Shown here: piece after piece, positions 1 through 11,679 of the stretch
Position numbering within the stretch: the stretch's first letter is position 1
Layout: every line of letters begins with the position of its first letter
Assembly: GCA_012064385.1 (NCBI GenBank)
Contig: QRDG01000941.1
Coordinates: forward strand, 714,092 to 778,091
Length of the DNA stretch: 64,000 nucleotides
Direction: 5' to 3'
Source of the DNA: Puccinellia tenuiflora
Taxonomy: Eukaryota > Streptophyta > Magnoliopsida > Poales > Poaceae
Position numbers and translations under genes: made by a program
The notes under the pieces: model-generated
What the model saw: only the letters and a program-made list of their open reading frames with translations
Database searches by the model: none
What the model was told of the DNA's origin: nothing

Positions 1-29
1 AGCTTGCCCTCCCTCTCATCGAGAACCTC

Positions 30-806
30 CTAGCGAGTGGCGAACTCCTTCTCACGGGCGGCGAGGCCCTCGTCAAGCTGCTCCAGGCGGCCCCGCTCCA
101 TGCGCTGCTCTAGCTCCGTGAGTGCGAGCCCACGCTCGCGCAGCTCAAGCTCCTTCTTGGCGTCCACCACGGCCAAGAAGCGCTCTGCCACCTCTGCCTC
201 CCTAGCCGCGGTGGCGCGCAAGGCGATCTCCTCTGCCGCTCACCGCCACTCCTCCTCACGGGCCTGGCGGGCCTCGTGGACCTGGAGCCACGCCGCCGCG
301 AGGCGCCGATGCTCGTCCTCCAGCGCAGCCCTCTCCACCGAGAGGCTCCCACCAAGCCTGTCAATGACCTGGTGGGCTCTGGACAACATGCTGTCCTGCA
401 GATGCCTTGTCTCCGGAGCGATTTCGGAGACCACCATCTCCCAGCTCGCTCCGACGGGCTGGTCCCGAAGCACCATCACCGCGCCCAGAGAGCTGGACGT
501 GGCCTCCAACACCAGAGGCTCGCACCTCGTTGGGGAGACAGCGCTCTCCTCTGCGGTGCCACATCCCGGCACCGCCGTCACCGGGCCCTCCGCGAGGGCC
601 GCTTCAGGAAGGACTACGGCCTGGAGCTCCACAGTGGGCTCCGAGGTCGCCACCTCCATAGACACGTCCGTCGTGACCTTGCTTGCTGCGGGTGTCCCCT
701 CCGCTACGGACGCGGAAGTCTCCTCCGCCATGGTCACATTCGCCACCACAACCTCCGTTGCCGCTGCTACGGCCTCCTTCGTTGCCGCGGCCTCGCCCAC
801 TGCCAT
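30..806 (-). pseudogene. Ala/Glu-rich coiled-coil ORF of the same element
   Basis: Two consecutive minus-strand frames (240-806 and 30-221) encode Ala/Val/Thr-rich and then Arg/Glu/Leu-rich heptad-like sequence, for example ELELRERGLALTELEQRME. The second part is predicted to form a coiled coil. A stop near 240 and a change of frame separate them, so the ORF is broken, or an intron or sequence error is present. Long alanine-rich, coiled-coil downstream ORFs are common in Transposase_28-bearing elements. No enzymatic motif was recognised. Confidence 0.4.
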
Positions 807-1098
807 AGCCCCACCATCACCGCCGCCATCGCGGCCTCCCTCGTCGTCGTCTCCGGTGCCGCCGCCCCGGCACCTGTCGGCAATGCCTCGGGAACCGCCA
901 CTGTATACCTGGGCACCTTGGCTGCAGACATCCTGCAGATGATCAAGATTCTCTGTTATGCCTCGGGGAGGAGAAAGGAAATAACAAGAGCTAGGCGGTG
1001 GGGACTTACCAGTCTACGAGCACCCAGCTCTTCCTCTTCAAGCCGCGAAGAGGGGACCCGCTGACCCCAGTGGGGGTGCTCGTCTCTACCGCGTGGGC

Positions 1099-1774
1099 CT
1101 AGGGGCTCAGCTCGGCGTGAGAGCCGTCTGCAGGCGCCGCCCCTGCGCGGGCCCAGCCTAAGGACACCTCTTCTCCGCGGGCGCCAGCGTTGGACCCCTC
1201 GAGGTCCTCGTCGAAGAACACCGTGCACTTTCTCATCCGCACCGCCAGTGGCACGTCGTCCTCCTCGGCGTCAGAGTCCTCAGGAGGAACCACCACGAAA
1301 GGGGCCTCCGCGTGAGGTGCCCTCTCGTCCTCCTCGTCATCGACGGGGATCACCTCATGAGAGGTCCCCGCCTGTGACTCCTCGTCCTCCTCAGCTTCGT
1401 CCTCGTCAGCCGCCGTGCCGTCCTCGTCGCCCTCCTGAAGGAACTCGGTGCCCTCCAAGCCCTTCTCATCAAAAGTGGGCATCGTGGCGACAATCACCTC
1501 TCGTGTGCCCCGTATCTGCAAGTAGAGCGGGCGGATGTTTCCGGAGGGCTTCGCGACGTTCACCGCTCCAAAGAAGACCTTGGTGGCATAGTTGACCGCT
1601 CTGGCATCAAGCATGACGGTGGACAGCCGCATCGGGTCTACCAGGTTGCCAAGCATCCACAGCGGCCTCGAGTGGGACTGCAGTGGCGCGACGCTCTGCC
1701 TGAGGAACTCCACTGCCACCATTTGTCTCGTGAGGCCCTGCTGCTTCAAGAAGACGACGCGGTCCGCGAGGGGC
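1099..1774 (-). pseudogene. Acidic C-terminal part of the Transposase_28-like element protein
   Basis: The minus-strand frame enters from the Copia LTR boundary at 1774 and ends at a stop at 1099-1101. It starts with a short basic region (LADRVVFLKQQGL, then APLQSHSRPLW). A very acidic Glu/Asp-rich stretch of about 60 residues follows. The APLQ-x-HSRPLW pattern is typical of proteins next to Transposase_28 domains in grass gypsy-derived elements, by memory of the family. The N-terminal half is at 12349-13002. The frame is cut by the LTR insertion, so no intact protein can be made. The role in the parent element is unknown; such ORFs are usually called gag-like. Confidence 0.55.
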
Positions 1775-3554
1775 TGTTGGAAATATGCCCAAGAGGCAAT
1801 AATAAAGTTGTTTATTATCATATTTCATGTTTATGATAAATTTTTATTATCCATGCTAAAATTGTATTACCCGGAAACATAATACATGTGTGGAATATAA
1901 ACAACAAAGTGTCCCTAGTAAGCCTCTAGTAGTTCGTTAGTCGAGAGATGGTTAAGGTTTACTAACCATGGACTTTTTATAGTCACTTGATAATGGAGTC
2001 ACATCATTAGGAGAATGACGTGATGGACAGACCCAATTTAAATCATTCCAATTGATCGTGTCACAGAGTTTCATTGCCAATGCTTTTATATGCCAAGTAT
2101 AGTTTCCATAGACCATGAGATTATGTCACTCCCGTTTATCGGAGGAATGCTTTGTGGACATCAAACGTCGCTTCGTAACTGGGTGATTATAAAGGTGGCT
2201 TTCAGGTATCTCCGATGGTACTTGTTGGGTGACATGAATCAAGAGTGGGATTTGTCCCTCCATGTGACGGAGTAGATATCTCTGGGCCCTCTCGGTAATA
2301 TAGCATCAGGAATTTTGCAAACATGTGATTAAGTGGTAATCACAAAGATCCTATATTATGGACGAGTAAAGAGAACTTGCCGGGTAACGAGATTAAACTA
2401 GATATGGTGATATCGACGATCAAATCTCGGGCAAGTAAAATATCATGAGACAAAGGGAATCGTATACAAGATTAATTGAATCTCCGGCATCGTGGTTCAA
2501 ACCGATAAAGAACATCGTTGAATGTGTAGGGGTCAATATGGACATCCCGGCCCGCTATTGATTATTGATCGGATCATGTCTACACGTTCCCAAACCCGTA
2601 GGGTCACACACTTAACGCTTCAATATAGCTAGAGCTTACGTTGAGATAATTGATGGTATGAATGAATATTGATTCGGAGTCTCGGATGAGATCCTAGACC
2701 TCACGAGGAGCTCCAGAAGAGTCCGGAGAATAAAGTGGTTTCCGTAGGCATCGGAAAAGTTCGAGAATTTTCCGGTAGGGTACCAGAAGTTTCTAGAAGG
2801 TTCCAGAATGTTCCAGAGTGGGGCCCACCTGACGTGTGGTGTCCACGTGGACCGAGGGGTGGTGCAGTAGCCCACATGAGCTAGCCGCACCAGCCCCAAG
2901 GCCCACACGGCTAAACAAGGAAAAGGGGGTGCTGAACCCTAGTTGGGGTCGGCTTGGGAGCCAAACCTCCCCCTTGGCCGCCGCCCTCTAGAAGGCAGGC
3001 GCCTTGGGGGGCAAGGCTCCCCAAACCGGCCAGCCCTAGGAGTGGGGCGCTCCCCCCTTGGCCCTCCTCCACCTATATAAAGGGGGGTACGGCACTAGGA
3101 GATCACCACAAAACCCTAGCCGCACCCAACCCCTGCCCCTCCTCTGTCTCCCTCATGCATGGCTTGGCGAAGCCCTGCCCGCGGGAATACCTCCACCATC
3201 TCCACCACCACACCGTCGTTCTGTTGGATTCTCGCAAGCCTCTTCTCCAACTCTTGCGGGGTCAAGAAGGAGAAGACTACATTGAGCTGAACGTGTGGAT
3301 ACCGCTGAGGTGCTGCTCGTGCGGTGCTCCATCGGATTGGATCTCGAGGATAATATATCTCCTCACAACTAGACAAGTCTAGTTGCGGGGATCGACTAGC
3401 CAACCCCTGCATCAATAAAATGTTTGCTCGCTCTTCAAGGGTAAAAGATTCGATCTCCTTCTCGCTACTTGCATCTAATAGATCTAGATCCGTTGGGGTT
3501 TCTTCCGCTTGTTTCGTAGGAATTGTTTTGATTTTCTATGCAATGAACCCTTCA
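1775..3554 (+). repeat. 5' LTR of the Angela-like Copia element
   Basis: This LTR is 1780 bp with TG...CA ends and is colinear with 9885-12348 once the DNA element in the latter is removed. It has a TATATAA box at 3074-3080 followed by a G-rich run, and an AATAAA-type signal near 3414, as expected for a U3-R-U5 layout. The two LTRs differ by many substitutions and small indels, for example a segment around 10846-10865 present only in the 3' copy, so the insertion is not recent. Confidence 0.9.
3074..3080 (+). promoter_or_regulatory. TATA box of the Copia 5' LTR
   Basis: TATATAA followed by AGGGGGG, about 480 bp before the LTR end, is the conserved promoter position of Angela-type LTRs. The matching site in the 3' LTR (near 11872) reads CATATAGG, so that copy has lost the TATA box. 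Confidence 0.65.
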
Positions 3555-3555
3555 G

Positions 3556-3567
3556 TGGTATCAGAGC
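3556..3567 (+). other. Primer-binding site (initiator tRNA-Met) of the Copia element
   Basis: TGGTATCAGAGC starts two bases after the 5' LTR end. It is the standard complement of the 3' end of plant initiator tRNA-Met used to prime minus-strand cDNA synthesis. Confidence 0.9.
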
Positions 3568-4818
3568 CTAGATCTATTCGTAGATGTTGGTGCGATTAGA
3601 ACACAAGGAGTTGTGGGCGTTGATATTTTATGTTGCTACCTTCTCACGTGTATTTTGTATCTTGCGGGATAGCTTGATCGAAGCGGCCCGGACCAACTTT
3701 ACTCGTCCGCGTATGAGAGACCGGTTACACGATTGACATGCAACTTGTATTGCATAAGTGGCTGGCGGGTGTCTGTTTCTCTAGCTATATTGAGATGCGA
3801 TCTACAATGGAAGGCCTTTAAAAAGGATGAGTAAATAAGCAACTTTTATATCACTGTTGTGGTTTTTGCATAGATTAGAACGGTTCTATCTCATGACCCA
3901 TAAAAGCCACGTAAAAATTACATAGACAAAGTAGAGGACGTCTAACTTGTTTTTGCAGGGTTTTATGATGTGGTATGGCCAAGACGTGATTTGTGATATT
4001 GTATGCAATGATCATGTTTGTATTTTTTCACGACTTGCATGTCGATGAGTAAGGCAACCGGCAGGAGCCATATGGTTGTCTTATTATTTTATGTGACTTG
4101 TGTGTCATATTTTTTTTATCACCATGTAATTGCTTTACCTTATCGCTAAGAGTAGAAATAGTCGTAGTTGTAATAGTTAGTGATGCCAACCATGGAGGAG
4201 GCGCCGTCATGCTGGTGACGATGGAGATCATGCCAGTGCTTTGGAGATGGAGATCAAAAGCACAAGAAGAAAAGGCTATACCATGTCACAATTTCTATTT
4301 TGCATGTGATGTTTATCCTTTTATGCACCTTATTCTTTGCTTTGATGTGATCACGAAGGTAGCATGATAAGGTGATCTCTCACTTTAATATCAAGATAAT
4401 AAAGTGTTCTCCCATAGTATGCACCGTTGCAAAAGTTCATCGTGTTGAAGCATCTCATGATGATCGGGTGTGATAGACTCTACGTCCACATAAAACGGGT
4501 GTAAGCCAGTTTTACACATGTGGAAATGCTACGGCTTCCTTGACGAGCCTAGCATGTATAGACATGGCCTCGGAACACAGAACCGAAAGGTTAAACACGA
4601 GTCATATGAATGATATGATCAACACTGAGTTGTTCACCATTGAAGCTACAACTTGTCACGTGATGATCGGATTTGGTGTAGTGGATTTGGATCGTGTGTC
4701 ACTAAACAACCAGAGAGATGTTAAGTTTAGTGGGAGTTCATATAGTAATTTTGATTAAGTTGAAAGAAAATTATCATAAACTTAGTCCTAAAATGTCTTT
4801 GCAAAATCCTTGTAGATC
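3568..4818 (+). other. Copia leader region, no gene seen
   Basis: This is the untranslated leader between the PBS and the gag-like ORF. Short frames such as 4098-4367 and 4540-4758 have no recognisable domain. The segment is AT-rich and is treated as the 5' internal region of the retrotransposon. Confidence 0.6.
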
Positions 4819-5448
4819 ATGCCTCTCGATTATGATCGTCTCTTCCTTGCTGAAGAGCTGCGTCTTGATGGGTCAAATTTCGTCGAATGGTACCTGCTTC
4901 TGAGGGAAGTCCTACACACCAATGCACTACTCTACGTGTTAGATGAACCATTAGAAGAGAGACCCGATATTTCTGCAAATCGTGAGGATTACATGGAGTG
5001 GCTTGAACAAAAGACCACCTACTTGAAAGTCGAGTGGCTGATGTGCACTTTCAAGAATGATGGCTTAAGCGGACGATTCAAAAACTCGAGTGCCAATGAG
5101 ATTGTTGATGAGCTGAAAGATATGTTCATAGCAGAAGTTAGAGCTGCGAGGTTTGAATGTCTAAATGAGTTTCTTTCACTCAAGATGAAAGAAAACACTT
5201 GCTTGGAACAACACCTGAGAAAGATGCATGAGATACATTATCGCCTCGTGCATGTTTGGGACTACGATATGACTGACGACTTGGCGATTGATGGGGTGTT
5301 GCGCTCGCTTCCCCCCAGCTTCAAGAAGTATGTCAGAGACTATGTTATGGGAAGGGATTCAATCACTTTCTGTGAGTTCGTGTCTCAGCTGCGTCATGTC
5401 AAAGTAGAACCCATAACAGGAGAAGTCGTCAATGCAGAAGGTATATAG
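4819..5448 (+). CDS. Gag-like protein of the Copia element
   Basis: This 209-residue ORF starts MPLDYDRLFLAEELRLDGSN and has the plant Copia gag layout: a DGSNF-x-EW motif near residues 17-24 and a helical body with a conserved SLPPSFKKYV motif near residue 170. This resembles the UBN2/DUF4219 gag family, which builds the virus-like particle in the cytoplasm. It ends before any CCHC zinc knuckle, so it is shorter than a usual Copia gag and lacks the nucleocapsid part. No pol frame follows. It is the only open frame of size in the element, so the element could have moved only with enzymes supplied by a relative, or its pol has decayed. The start was chosen because the gag motif begins at once after this Met. 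Confidence 0.65.
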   Translation: MPLDYDRLFLAEELRLDGSNFVEWYLLLREVLHTNALLYVLDEPLEERPDISANREDYMEWLEQKTTYLKVEWLMCTFKNDGLSGRFKNSSANEIVDELKDMFIAEVRAARFECLNEFLSLKMKENTCLEQHLRKMHEIHYRLVHVWDYDMTDDLAIDGVLRSLPPSFKKYVRDYVMGRDSITFCEFVSQLRHVKVEPITGEVVNAEGI

Positions 5449-5920
5449 TGATATACAAATTATAAAAAGTCCAAATTGCAATTGTGGAGGTTTTATAAGT
5501 ATTTGATACTCATTCTATTTTATGAAAACATGGCCTGCTGCTTGAGATTTTCATGGAGGAACTAAGGAAACGTCGCGTGATGGTGGCAATCAAGGAGTTA
5601 ATTTTTATGGTGACGTTCTACATTTATCGTTTTGATTAGTGATTGGAATAATTTTTATAATCGAATTAAGTGTGATATTTAATTAGTGTGTCTTGCTTTT
5701 GTGAGACAGTCATTCATGTAAAAGACAAGTGGTTGTTATATTTTCATGAGTAATCCTTTTTGGTGCTCACATTTCGATTATAAGAATGTTATTCTTATTT
5801 TAATCTAAATGATAATTAGTTGAACATTTATAAATATAAGACCATATTAAAAGATATCCAAAACTCAATAATGTCATAATTTTAGGCGTGCTAAGTAATG
5901 TGTAAAACATTTTGATGTTT
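5449..5920 (+). other. Copia internal sequence, no gene seen
   Basis: AT-rich sequence between the gag-like ORF and the nested solo LTR. No frame or structural motif was recognised. Confidence 0.6.
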
Positions 5921-5925
5921 GACAC

Positions 5926-7532
5926 TGCTAGCGTGTTGAATGATGCGTTGGGTGGTGCCCCAAGCGAAGGCGTGGATGTAGCAAGTAGCAGTTTTCCCTC
6001 GTTAATGAACCGAGGTTTATCGAACCAGTAGGACTTTGAAATCAACAACAAAGTGAATGTTAAAGATATCTGGCGCTTAATCTTCAACAGACGTGGACCT
6101 GCACACACTCAACCAAAATACTTTGCCCCCAACGGCGGAAAGGTTGTCAATCTTTCCGGTCTCGCAGAAAACAAAGCGGTCAATTGTATAGTGAAATAGA
6201 TGAAAATATGAAAATGGACCAGTGGAGTAATGATGATGAAAAGTGATGAATAAAGTTTGCAATTAATGTAAAAAGATGGACCGGGGGCCATGGGTTCACT
6301 AGTGGAGTCTCTCAAGTAAATAAAACACTCAAATGATGGGTAAACAAATTACAGCTGGGCAATTGAGAAGATTATAACACAAACTTAATCTAGCTATGAC
6401 AAAGAGAACATGATAATTTAAGTAGGCATCACGATAATGAACAAAGATCGTTGAGTCCAACTGCATCTTTGTCTAAAAAGTCCACCGTGGGATCGCTATC
6501 CAGCCTGTCACCCAACGGTATTAAGTTGCAAGCAACAGACAATTGCATTAAGTAAAGCGCATGAAGTAAGCAATACTAATATCAAAAGAGACATTAACAC
6601 CTCTGTTTTACCCTTAGTAGCAACAGCACACCCTCGCCTTTAGATGTTTCTGTCACTTGTGCCCAGGAATAAAAGGGGGGCATGAACCCACTATCTAGCA
6701 TAAATACTCCCTCTTGGAGATACACAGAATCACTTGGCCAAAGTAACTACGCACATCGGAGAGCATGCAAGAACATAAATCAACATACAAGAATCATGCA
6801 CAATCTGATCATAACTTCATAATCCATCGGATCCCAGCAAACACATCACATAGCATTACAATAGTCGATCTTGATCATGTTAGGCAGCTCACAAGATCAT
6901 AAGACATGAAGCACAAGAGAGAGAGAGACTACCATCTAGCTACTGCCATGAACCCGTGGTCCAAGGTGGGACTACTCACAAATCATCCCGGAGGAAGGCA
7001 TGGCAATGAAGAGCCCTCCGGGATCGATCTCCCCTCCGGCAGTGTGCCGGGATCAGCTTCAGAATCACCCCCGAACTAGGGTTTACGGTGACGGTGCGTC
7101 GGGGTGACTTCTCTGGCAAATAATGGTCGCCTCGACGTTTTTAGGTTTAATGGAATTTTATAGGCGTCAAAGGGGGCCGAGGGGGTGCCCCACGGGAAGG
7201 GGCGGGTCCCACCTATGGGTGGCCCTGGGGCCGCGGCAGGGGGGCCGCCCCTGGCCTGTGGGTGGCCCCCCAGGCTCCCCTTTGGTGTCCTGGTGCCTTT
7301 CGTCGAGTAAAAATTCCCCGTAAATTTTCGTACAATTCCGAGAATATTTCTAGAAGTAAATTTTCTAAAATACAAAAACAGCAAAAACAGGAAACTGGTA
7401 CTAGGCATCTTGTCAATAGGTTAGTCCGACAAAATACATAAAAATGATGTAATATGATAATAGAAACATGTGACAATATCACAAAACTAGCATGGATCAA
7501 TCAAAAATTATAGATACATTTGACACATATCA
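5926..7532 (-). mobile_element. Solo LTR of the 'TGATAYG' LTR family
   Basis: The 1607-bp sequence has TG...CA ends and is flanked by a perfect 5-bp TSD, gacac at 5921-5925 and 7533-7537. Read on the minus strand it starts TGATATGTGTCAAATGTATC and is colinear with the LTRs at 13935-25973 and 26760-28356. Shared landmarks include a conserved 'gggatgatgYgtgagtagtt' block and a 'gggggcaaagt' block near the 3' end. No internal region remains, so it arose by LTR-LTR recombination after insertion into the Copia interior. The start TGATACG/TATG is a very common LTR type in Triticeae; I do not name the family. Confidence 0.85.
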
Positions 7533-7537
7533 GACAC

Positions 7538-9884
7538 CTTGTTAAGGAGAATGACTAAAACGCCACTTCAAGTAGAGTGCCGTGGGCTGCTGAAAATTCA
7601 CAAGTGTTGGTTAAATTATTCAACAAATATTAGATGTCATTATTTTGTGGGCTCAATCATATTTAACATGAGTAAATAAATGTATTTATTCGGGTTATGA
7701 TATTTGATAAGATCAAAATAAATTTTGGAGTAAAAGGAATATGAGATTAACAAGAAAATTGAGTCTCTGCGATTTGATCAAAAGTGACAAAACATTTGAG
7801 TTATATATTAGTATGCAGACTTGTACAAAGTGTTTCACAAATTACAAATTTAGAACCTTTTCAAAAGGTGTTTTGATGCGTCCTAAAATTTTAATCACAC
7901 TATATTTGATATTGTGTGGTCTAAGAAAGGTTTTTCTTATTAGGGTTTGTAAATAATATTTAGATTTATTTTAATAACACTCCGTTTAAAATAAGGGTCT
8001 ATTTGTGATTCGCATAAACGATTCCATATGAGTTATGAGAAGTCGTGGTTCCAATAATTATGAGATAATTAGAAACTGTTGCAAATAAGTATTTTTTTGT
8101 AGTATATTCATATGTGACTATGAATAGAGATTCCACAACATGAAACTAAAAGGGGCAGACCAAATTTGGAGTTGCTGGAATAAATTGAGAAGCTGAAACA
8201 AGGTGATTTACCTTGCCTTTTAATGTATCAAGTAGCACAGTGGAAAGTGTTCTGTTGGGTTTAAACTTGACACATGAAAGAGGAATTAATGATTATGATC
8301 ATTGAATCTTGATTAAGCTTTTCTAAGAAACAGTAGGATTCAAGAATATAAAATTTTGTCGAGTTAAAAAATAATATTCACGATTTACTTGTCATGTTTA
8401 AGAAACAAGACACACCTACGAAACTACAAAGAAGAAATAGAAGCCTGAAATACAAAAATGACTGAGAGTCATCCTATGTTAAGTTTAAATCACAACTTAA
8501 TTGTTACTTGATTTTGTGAAAGTGATGATTTCACATATTTATTCCTTAAAGGGTTTATAGAGAATAAATAAAACTTAATGGACATGAAAGCACAAATTGT
8601 TAAAGAAGTAAAATTCTTTGACATATTCAAAATGGTTGACTACAGAGTATAGTGATGCTTAAGTCTGTGGGATTAACACTAGCAAGGTGCTGGTATTTTT
8701 CGTATGAGAGTTCTCGGTTTTAAAAGTTAATTAATAATTTTGGAGGTGTCTAAAATGTTGAGAAAGTGCACGAGAAACCGAGTGGGATCTAATTGAAATA
8801 TGTGGCAACATATCTTAAGTGAGAGCAGAAACTAATCTCCATGATCAAACCTGTGATGATATGTTTTTGAGTGGGAGCTAATTGATCTTGGTTAATCAAA
8901 TATATGGATGACATTTTTCTCAGTGGGAGCCTAAGTGGTCTCACAATTTAATATGTATATTTGAGTTTACAACATCTTGTACTCATGAAATTGGCATTTT
9001 GTGAATGTTGTAAATAAAGTCAATACAGGAAACTACGTATAACTTGTGAAGTTAATTTGAATGTCAAATATCTATTGAGATATATGCGTATTTTGTTGAT
9101 GAACATTAAGTCGGGATGTTTTAACCTAAATGAGATTCAGAAGGAGTTCAGAATGGAACAAGTAAAGAAAGGTCCATTACTTGTGAAAACAGGTTAAGCA
9201 TTGAGTTGATACTCAGCACAAGAATAATGGTTGAAGGATATGTTTTATTCTTTATGCCTTGGTCATAAGGTCTTAGCATATAAGAACCATATCTTGACAA
9301 AATGTAACCCAAGTTCTTGGTTAGAAGAACATGTTCAAGGTGAGGAGTCACTGAACATGGAGATAAGAGAATTATGTCTAGAACTTGGTAGACTTGGATG
9401 AAGTCATAACACCAAACTAGATTGGAGATCTCGTAAGCGCAAAAGGGCAGCAAAAGCGTGATAGAAAATATCGAAGTGATATCTATTGCACTGTCGATTT
9501 GTGAGTCTTCAACATATATGAGTATATGATTAATTCAAGGATTGGAAGATGTAATATTTTGGTTGAGGAATTTAGTTCAAATTTGAGTGAGTTCCTGGTG
9601 CACACACTATGTGAAAGTCCGCTTGACTGATCATACGTCATGTAGGAATAAAAGGGGAAACAAAAGTCTCACGCCGCAACCAAATATATTAGTGTTCATC
9701 ATGTGATGATGAAGTAATGTCAAATCAGGTGACATTGATGTTTGCAAAGAACATATAGAACTGCATAGTACAGAAATGGGACAGAACCTCTTCCACGAGC
9801 AAACATGATCAGCACCAAGACTCCATGGGTGTTGGCTCTAAACAAATGTAAACTAGACTATTGACTCTAGTGTAAGTGGGAGAC
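7538..9884 (+). other. Degenerate 3' half of the Copia interior
   Basis: This AT-rich stretch has no frame over about 100 codons and no convincing pol domain. One possible remnant of a reverse transcriptase catalytic box (tat atg gat gac, YMDD) lies at 8901-8912, but its neighbours are not conserved. The last 100 bp keep the Angela-type pre-PPT sequence and the purine tract ending at 9884. The region is best read as a decayed or replaced pol. Confidence 0.5.
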
Positions 9885-11022
9885 TGTTGGAAATATGCCC
9901 AAGAGGCAATAATAAAGTTGTTTATTATCATATTTCATGTATATGATAAATTTGTATTATCCATGCCAAAATTGTATTACCAGGAAACATAATACATGTG
10001 TGGAATATAAACAACAAAGTGTCCCTAGTAAGCCTCTAGTGGACTAGTTCGTTAGTCGAGAGATGGTTAAGGTTTCCTAACCATGGACTTGTTATAGTCA
10101 CTTGATAACGGAGTCACATCATTAGGAGAATGACGTGATGGACAGACCCAATTTAAAGCATTGCAATTGATCGTGTCACAGAGTTTCATTGCCAACACTT
10201 TTATATGCCAAGTATAGTTTCCTTAGACCATGAGATTATGTCACTCCCGTTTATCGGAGGAATGCTTTGTGGACATCAAACATCGCTTCGTAACTGGGTG
10301 ATTATAAAGGTGGCTTTCAGGTATCTCCGATGGTACTTGTTGGGTGACATGAATCAAGAGTGGGATTTGTCCCTCCATGTGACGAAGTAGATATCTCTGG
10401 GCCTCTCGGTAATATAGCATCAGGAAGTTTGCAAACATGTGATTAAGTGGTAATCACAAAGATCCTATATTATGGACGAGTAAAGAGAACTTGTCGGGTA
10501 ACGAGATTAAACTAGATATGGTGATATCGACGATCAAATCTCGGGCAAGTATAATATCATGAGACAAAGGGAATCGTATACGAGATTAATTGAATCTCCG
10601 ACATCGTGGTTCAAACCGATAAAGAACATTGTTGAATGTGTAGGGGTCAATATGGACATCCCGGTCCCGCTATTGATTATTGATCGGATCATGTCTACAC
10701 GTTCTCGAACCCGTAGGGTCACACACTTAATGCTTTGATATAGCTAGGTCTTACGTTGAGATAATTGATGGTATGAGCGAATATTGATTCGGAGTCTCGG
10801 ATGAGATCCTAGACATCACGAGGAGCTCCGGAAGAGTCCGGAGAATAAAATTCATAGAAGGAAAGTGGTTTCCGGAGGCATCAGAAAAGTTCAGTAATTT
10901 TCTGGCAGGGTACCGGAAGTTTCTAGAAGGTTCCGAAAGGTTCTAGAGTGGGGCCCACCTGACGTGTGGGGGTCCACTTGGACCGAGGGGTGGTGTAGCA
11001 GCCCACATGGGCTAGCCGCACC

Positions 11023-11679
11023 CATAGTTTAAAAAAACCGGACCGGTAATCGAACCGGTGAGACTGTCGGTTCAGGTTTTTACTGGTCGGACCACTGGTT
11101 CATCGGTTCGCTGTCTGGTTTTTTAAGTTGTAAAGGAATGTATTTTTCCTCATAAATGTTGAGGTATATAAATAATTATGTATGTAAAAATGTTATAGGC
11201 TGGCAATTTGGCATAATAATAATATAACAAAATAAAAAGAAAGCCATTAAGCTAAAGTAGCTAACATGCATGTATGCGTTGCATGCAGCGTAAAGCTGTA
11301 AAACTCGCTAGGCATTTCCTTGTGAAATATTAATGCTACCGTAAGCAGAGTAGTAGTACAAAAGAAGTCTGTATCTCTTATTAACACATAGCGATCATAG
11401 ATCAACTGGTTAGCGGTCGTGTCCTCCGCCCTGTGCACGCCAAGGTGGGAGGTTCGAGCCCCCGCTTGCAGCAGTATTATTTTTCTTTCCGTCGGATAAT
11501 CAAACCGGTCTAACCGGATGGCCCGGTTTAGTGGGAAAACCGGCGGTCCGACCGCGGTTTGATCGGTTTATTCCGGTCCACTGGCGCGTCCGGTTCAATG
11601 CGCTTATAGAACCGGCCGATGCTCCGGTTCCGGTTTTTTCCGGTTGAACCGGTGGTCCGGTCCGGTTTTTTAAACTATG
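11023..11679. mobile_element. hAT-like non-autonomous DNA transposon with tRNA-like core
   Basis: The 657-bp element is flanked by a perfect 8-bp TSD, gccgcacc at 11015-11022 and 11680-11687. The 5' LTR has the empty site with a single copy. The terminal inverted repeats begin CATAGTTTAAAAAA and continue into CCGGACCGG. Subterminal regions are packed with CCGGTT/AACCGG motifs in both orientations, a possible transposase-binding array. An 8-bp TSD fits the hAT superfamily, but the CATAG terminus is not the usual hAT CAGGG/TAGGG, so the class is inferred. There is no transposase frame. A tRNA-like segment lies inside (see 11398-11461). Confidence 0.8.
11398..11461 (+). other. tRNA-like A box/B box segment inside the DNA element
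   Basis: TAGATCAACTGG (11398-11409) resembles an RNA polymerase III A box. GGTTCGAGCCC (11451-11461) is a near-consensus B box, about 40 bases downstream. A full cloverleaf is not formed: the T stem has mismatches and no clear acceptor stem is seen. It is probably a tRNA-derived relic and not a working tRNA gene. Confidence 0.45.

Larger units (their letters stand above)
1..1774 (-). mobile_element. Gypsy-derived element with Transposase_28-like protein, downstream part
   Basis: This GC-rich segment is the downstream part, read on the minus strand, of an element whose upstream part lies at 12349 to about 13934. A Copia element (1775-12348) separates them. The two coding parts are consistent in strand and order: the right part ends in a GGDVMKS context and this part starts in a PLADRVV context. 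The flanks of the Copia element do not form a TSD (ggggc against atgac), so a few bases may have been lost at the junction. Between 807 and 1098 the reading frame is interrupted. A gtaagt donor and ctgcag acceptor on the minus strand would define a 77-bp intron at 933-1009. The window begins inside the element, so its end is not visible. The family name is not assigned. Confidence 0.6.

Noticed and set aside
8901..8912. Intact reverse transcriptase in the Copia element (YMDD)
   Set aside because: Four codons only; no other RT block is conserved around it and stops are frequent.
11398..11470. True tRNA gene
   Set aside because: Only A/B boxes are convincing; the T stem has mismatches and no acceptor or anticodon stem can be drawn.
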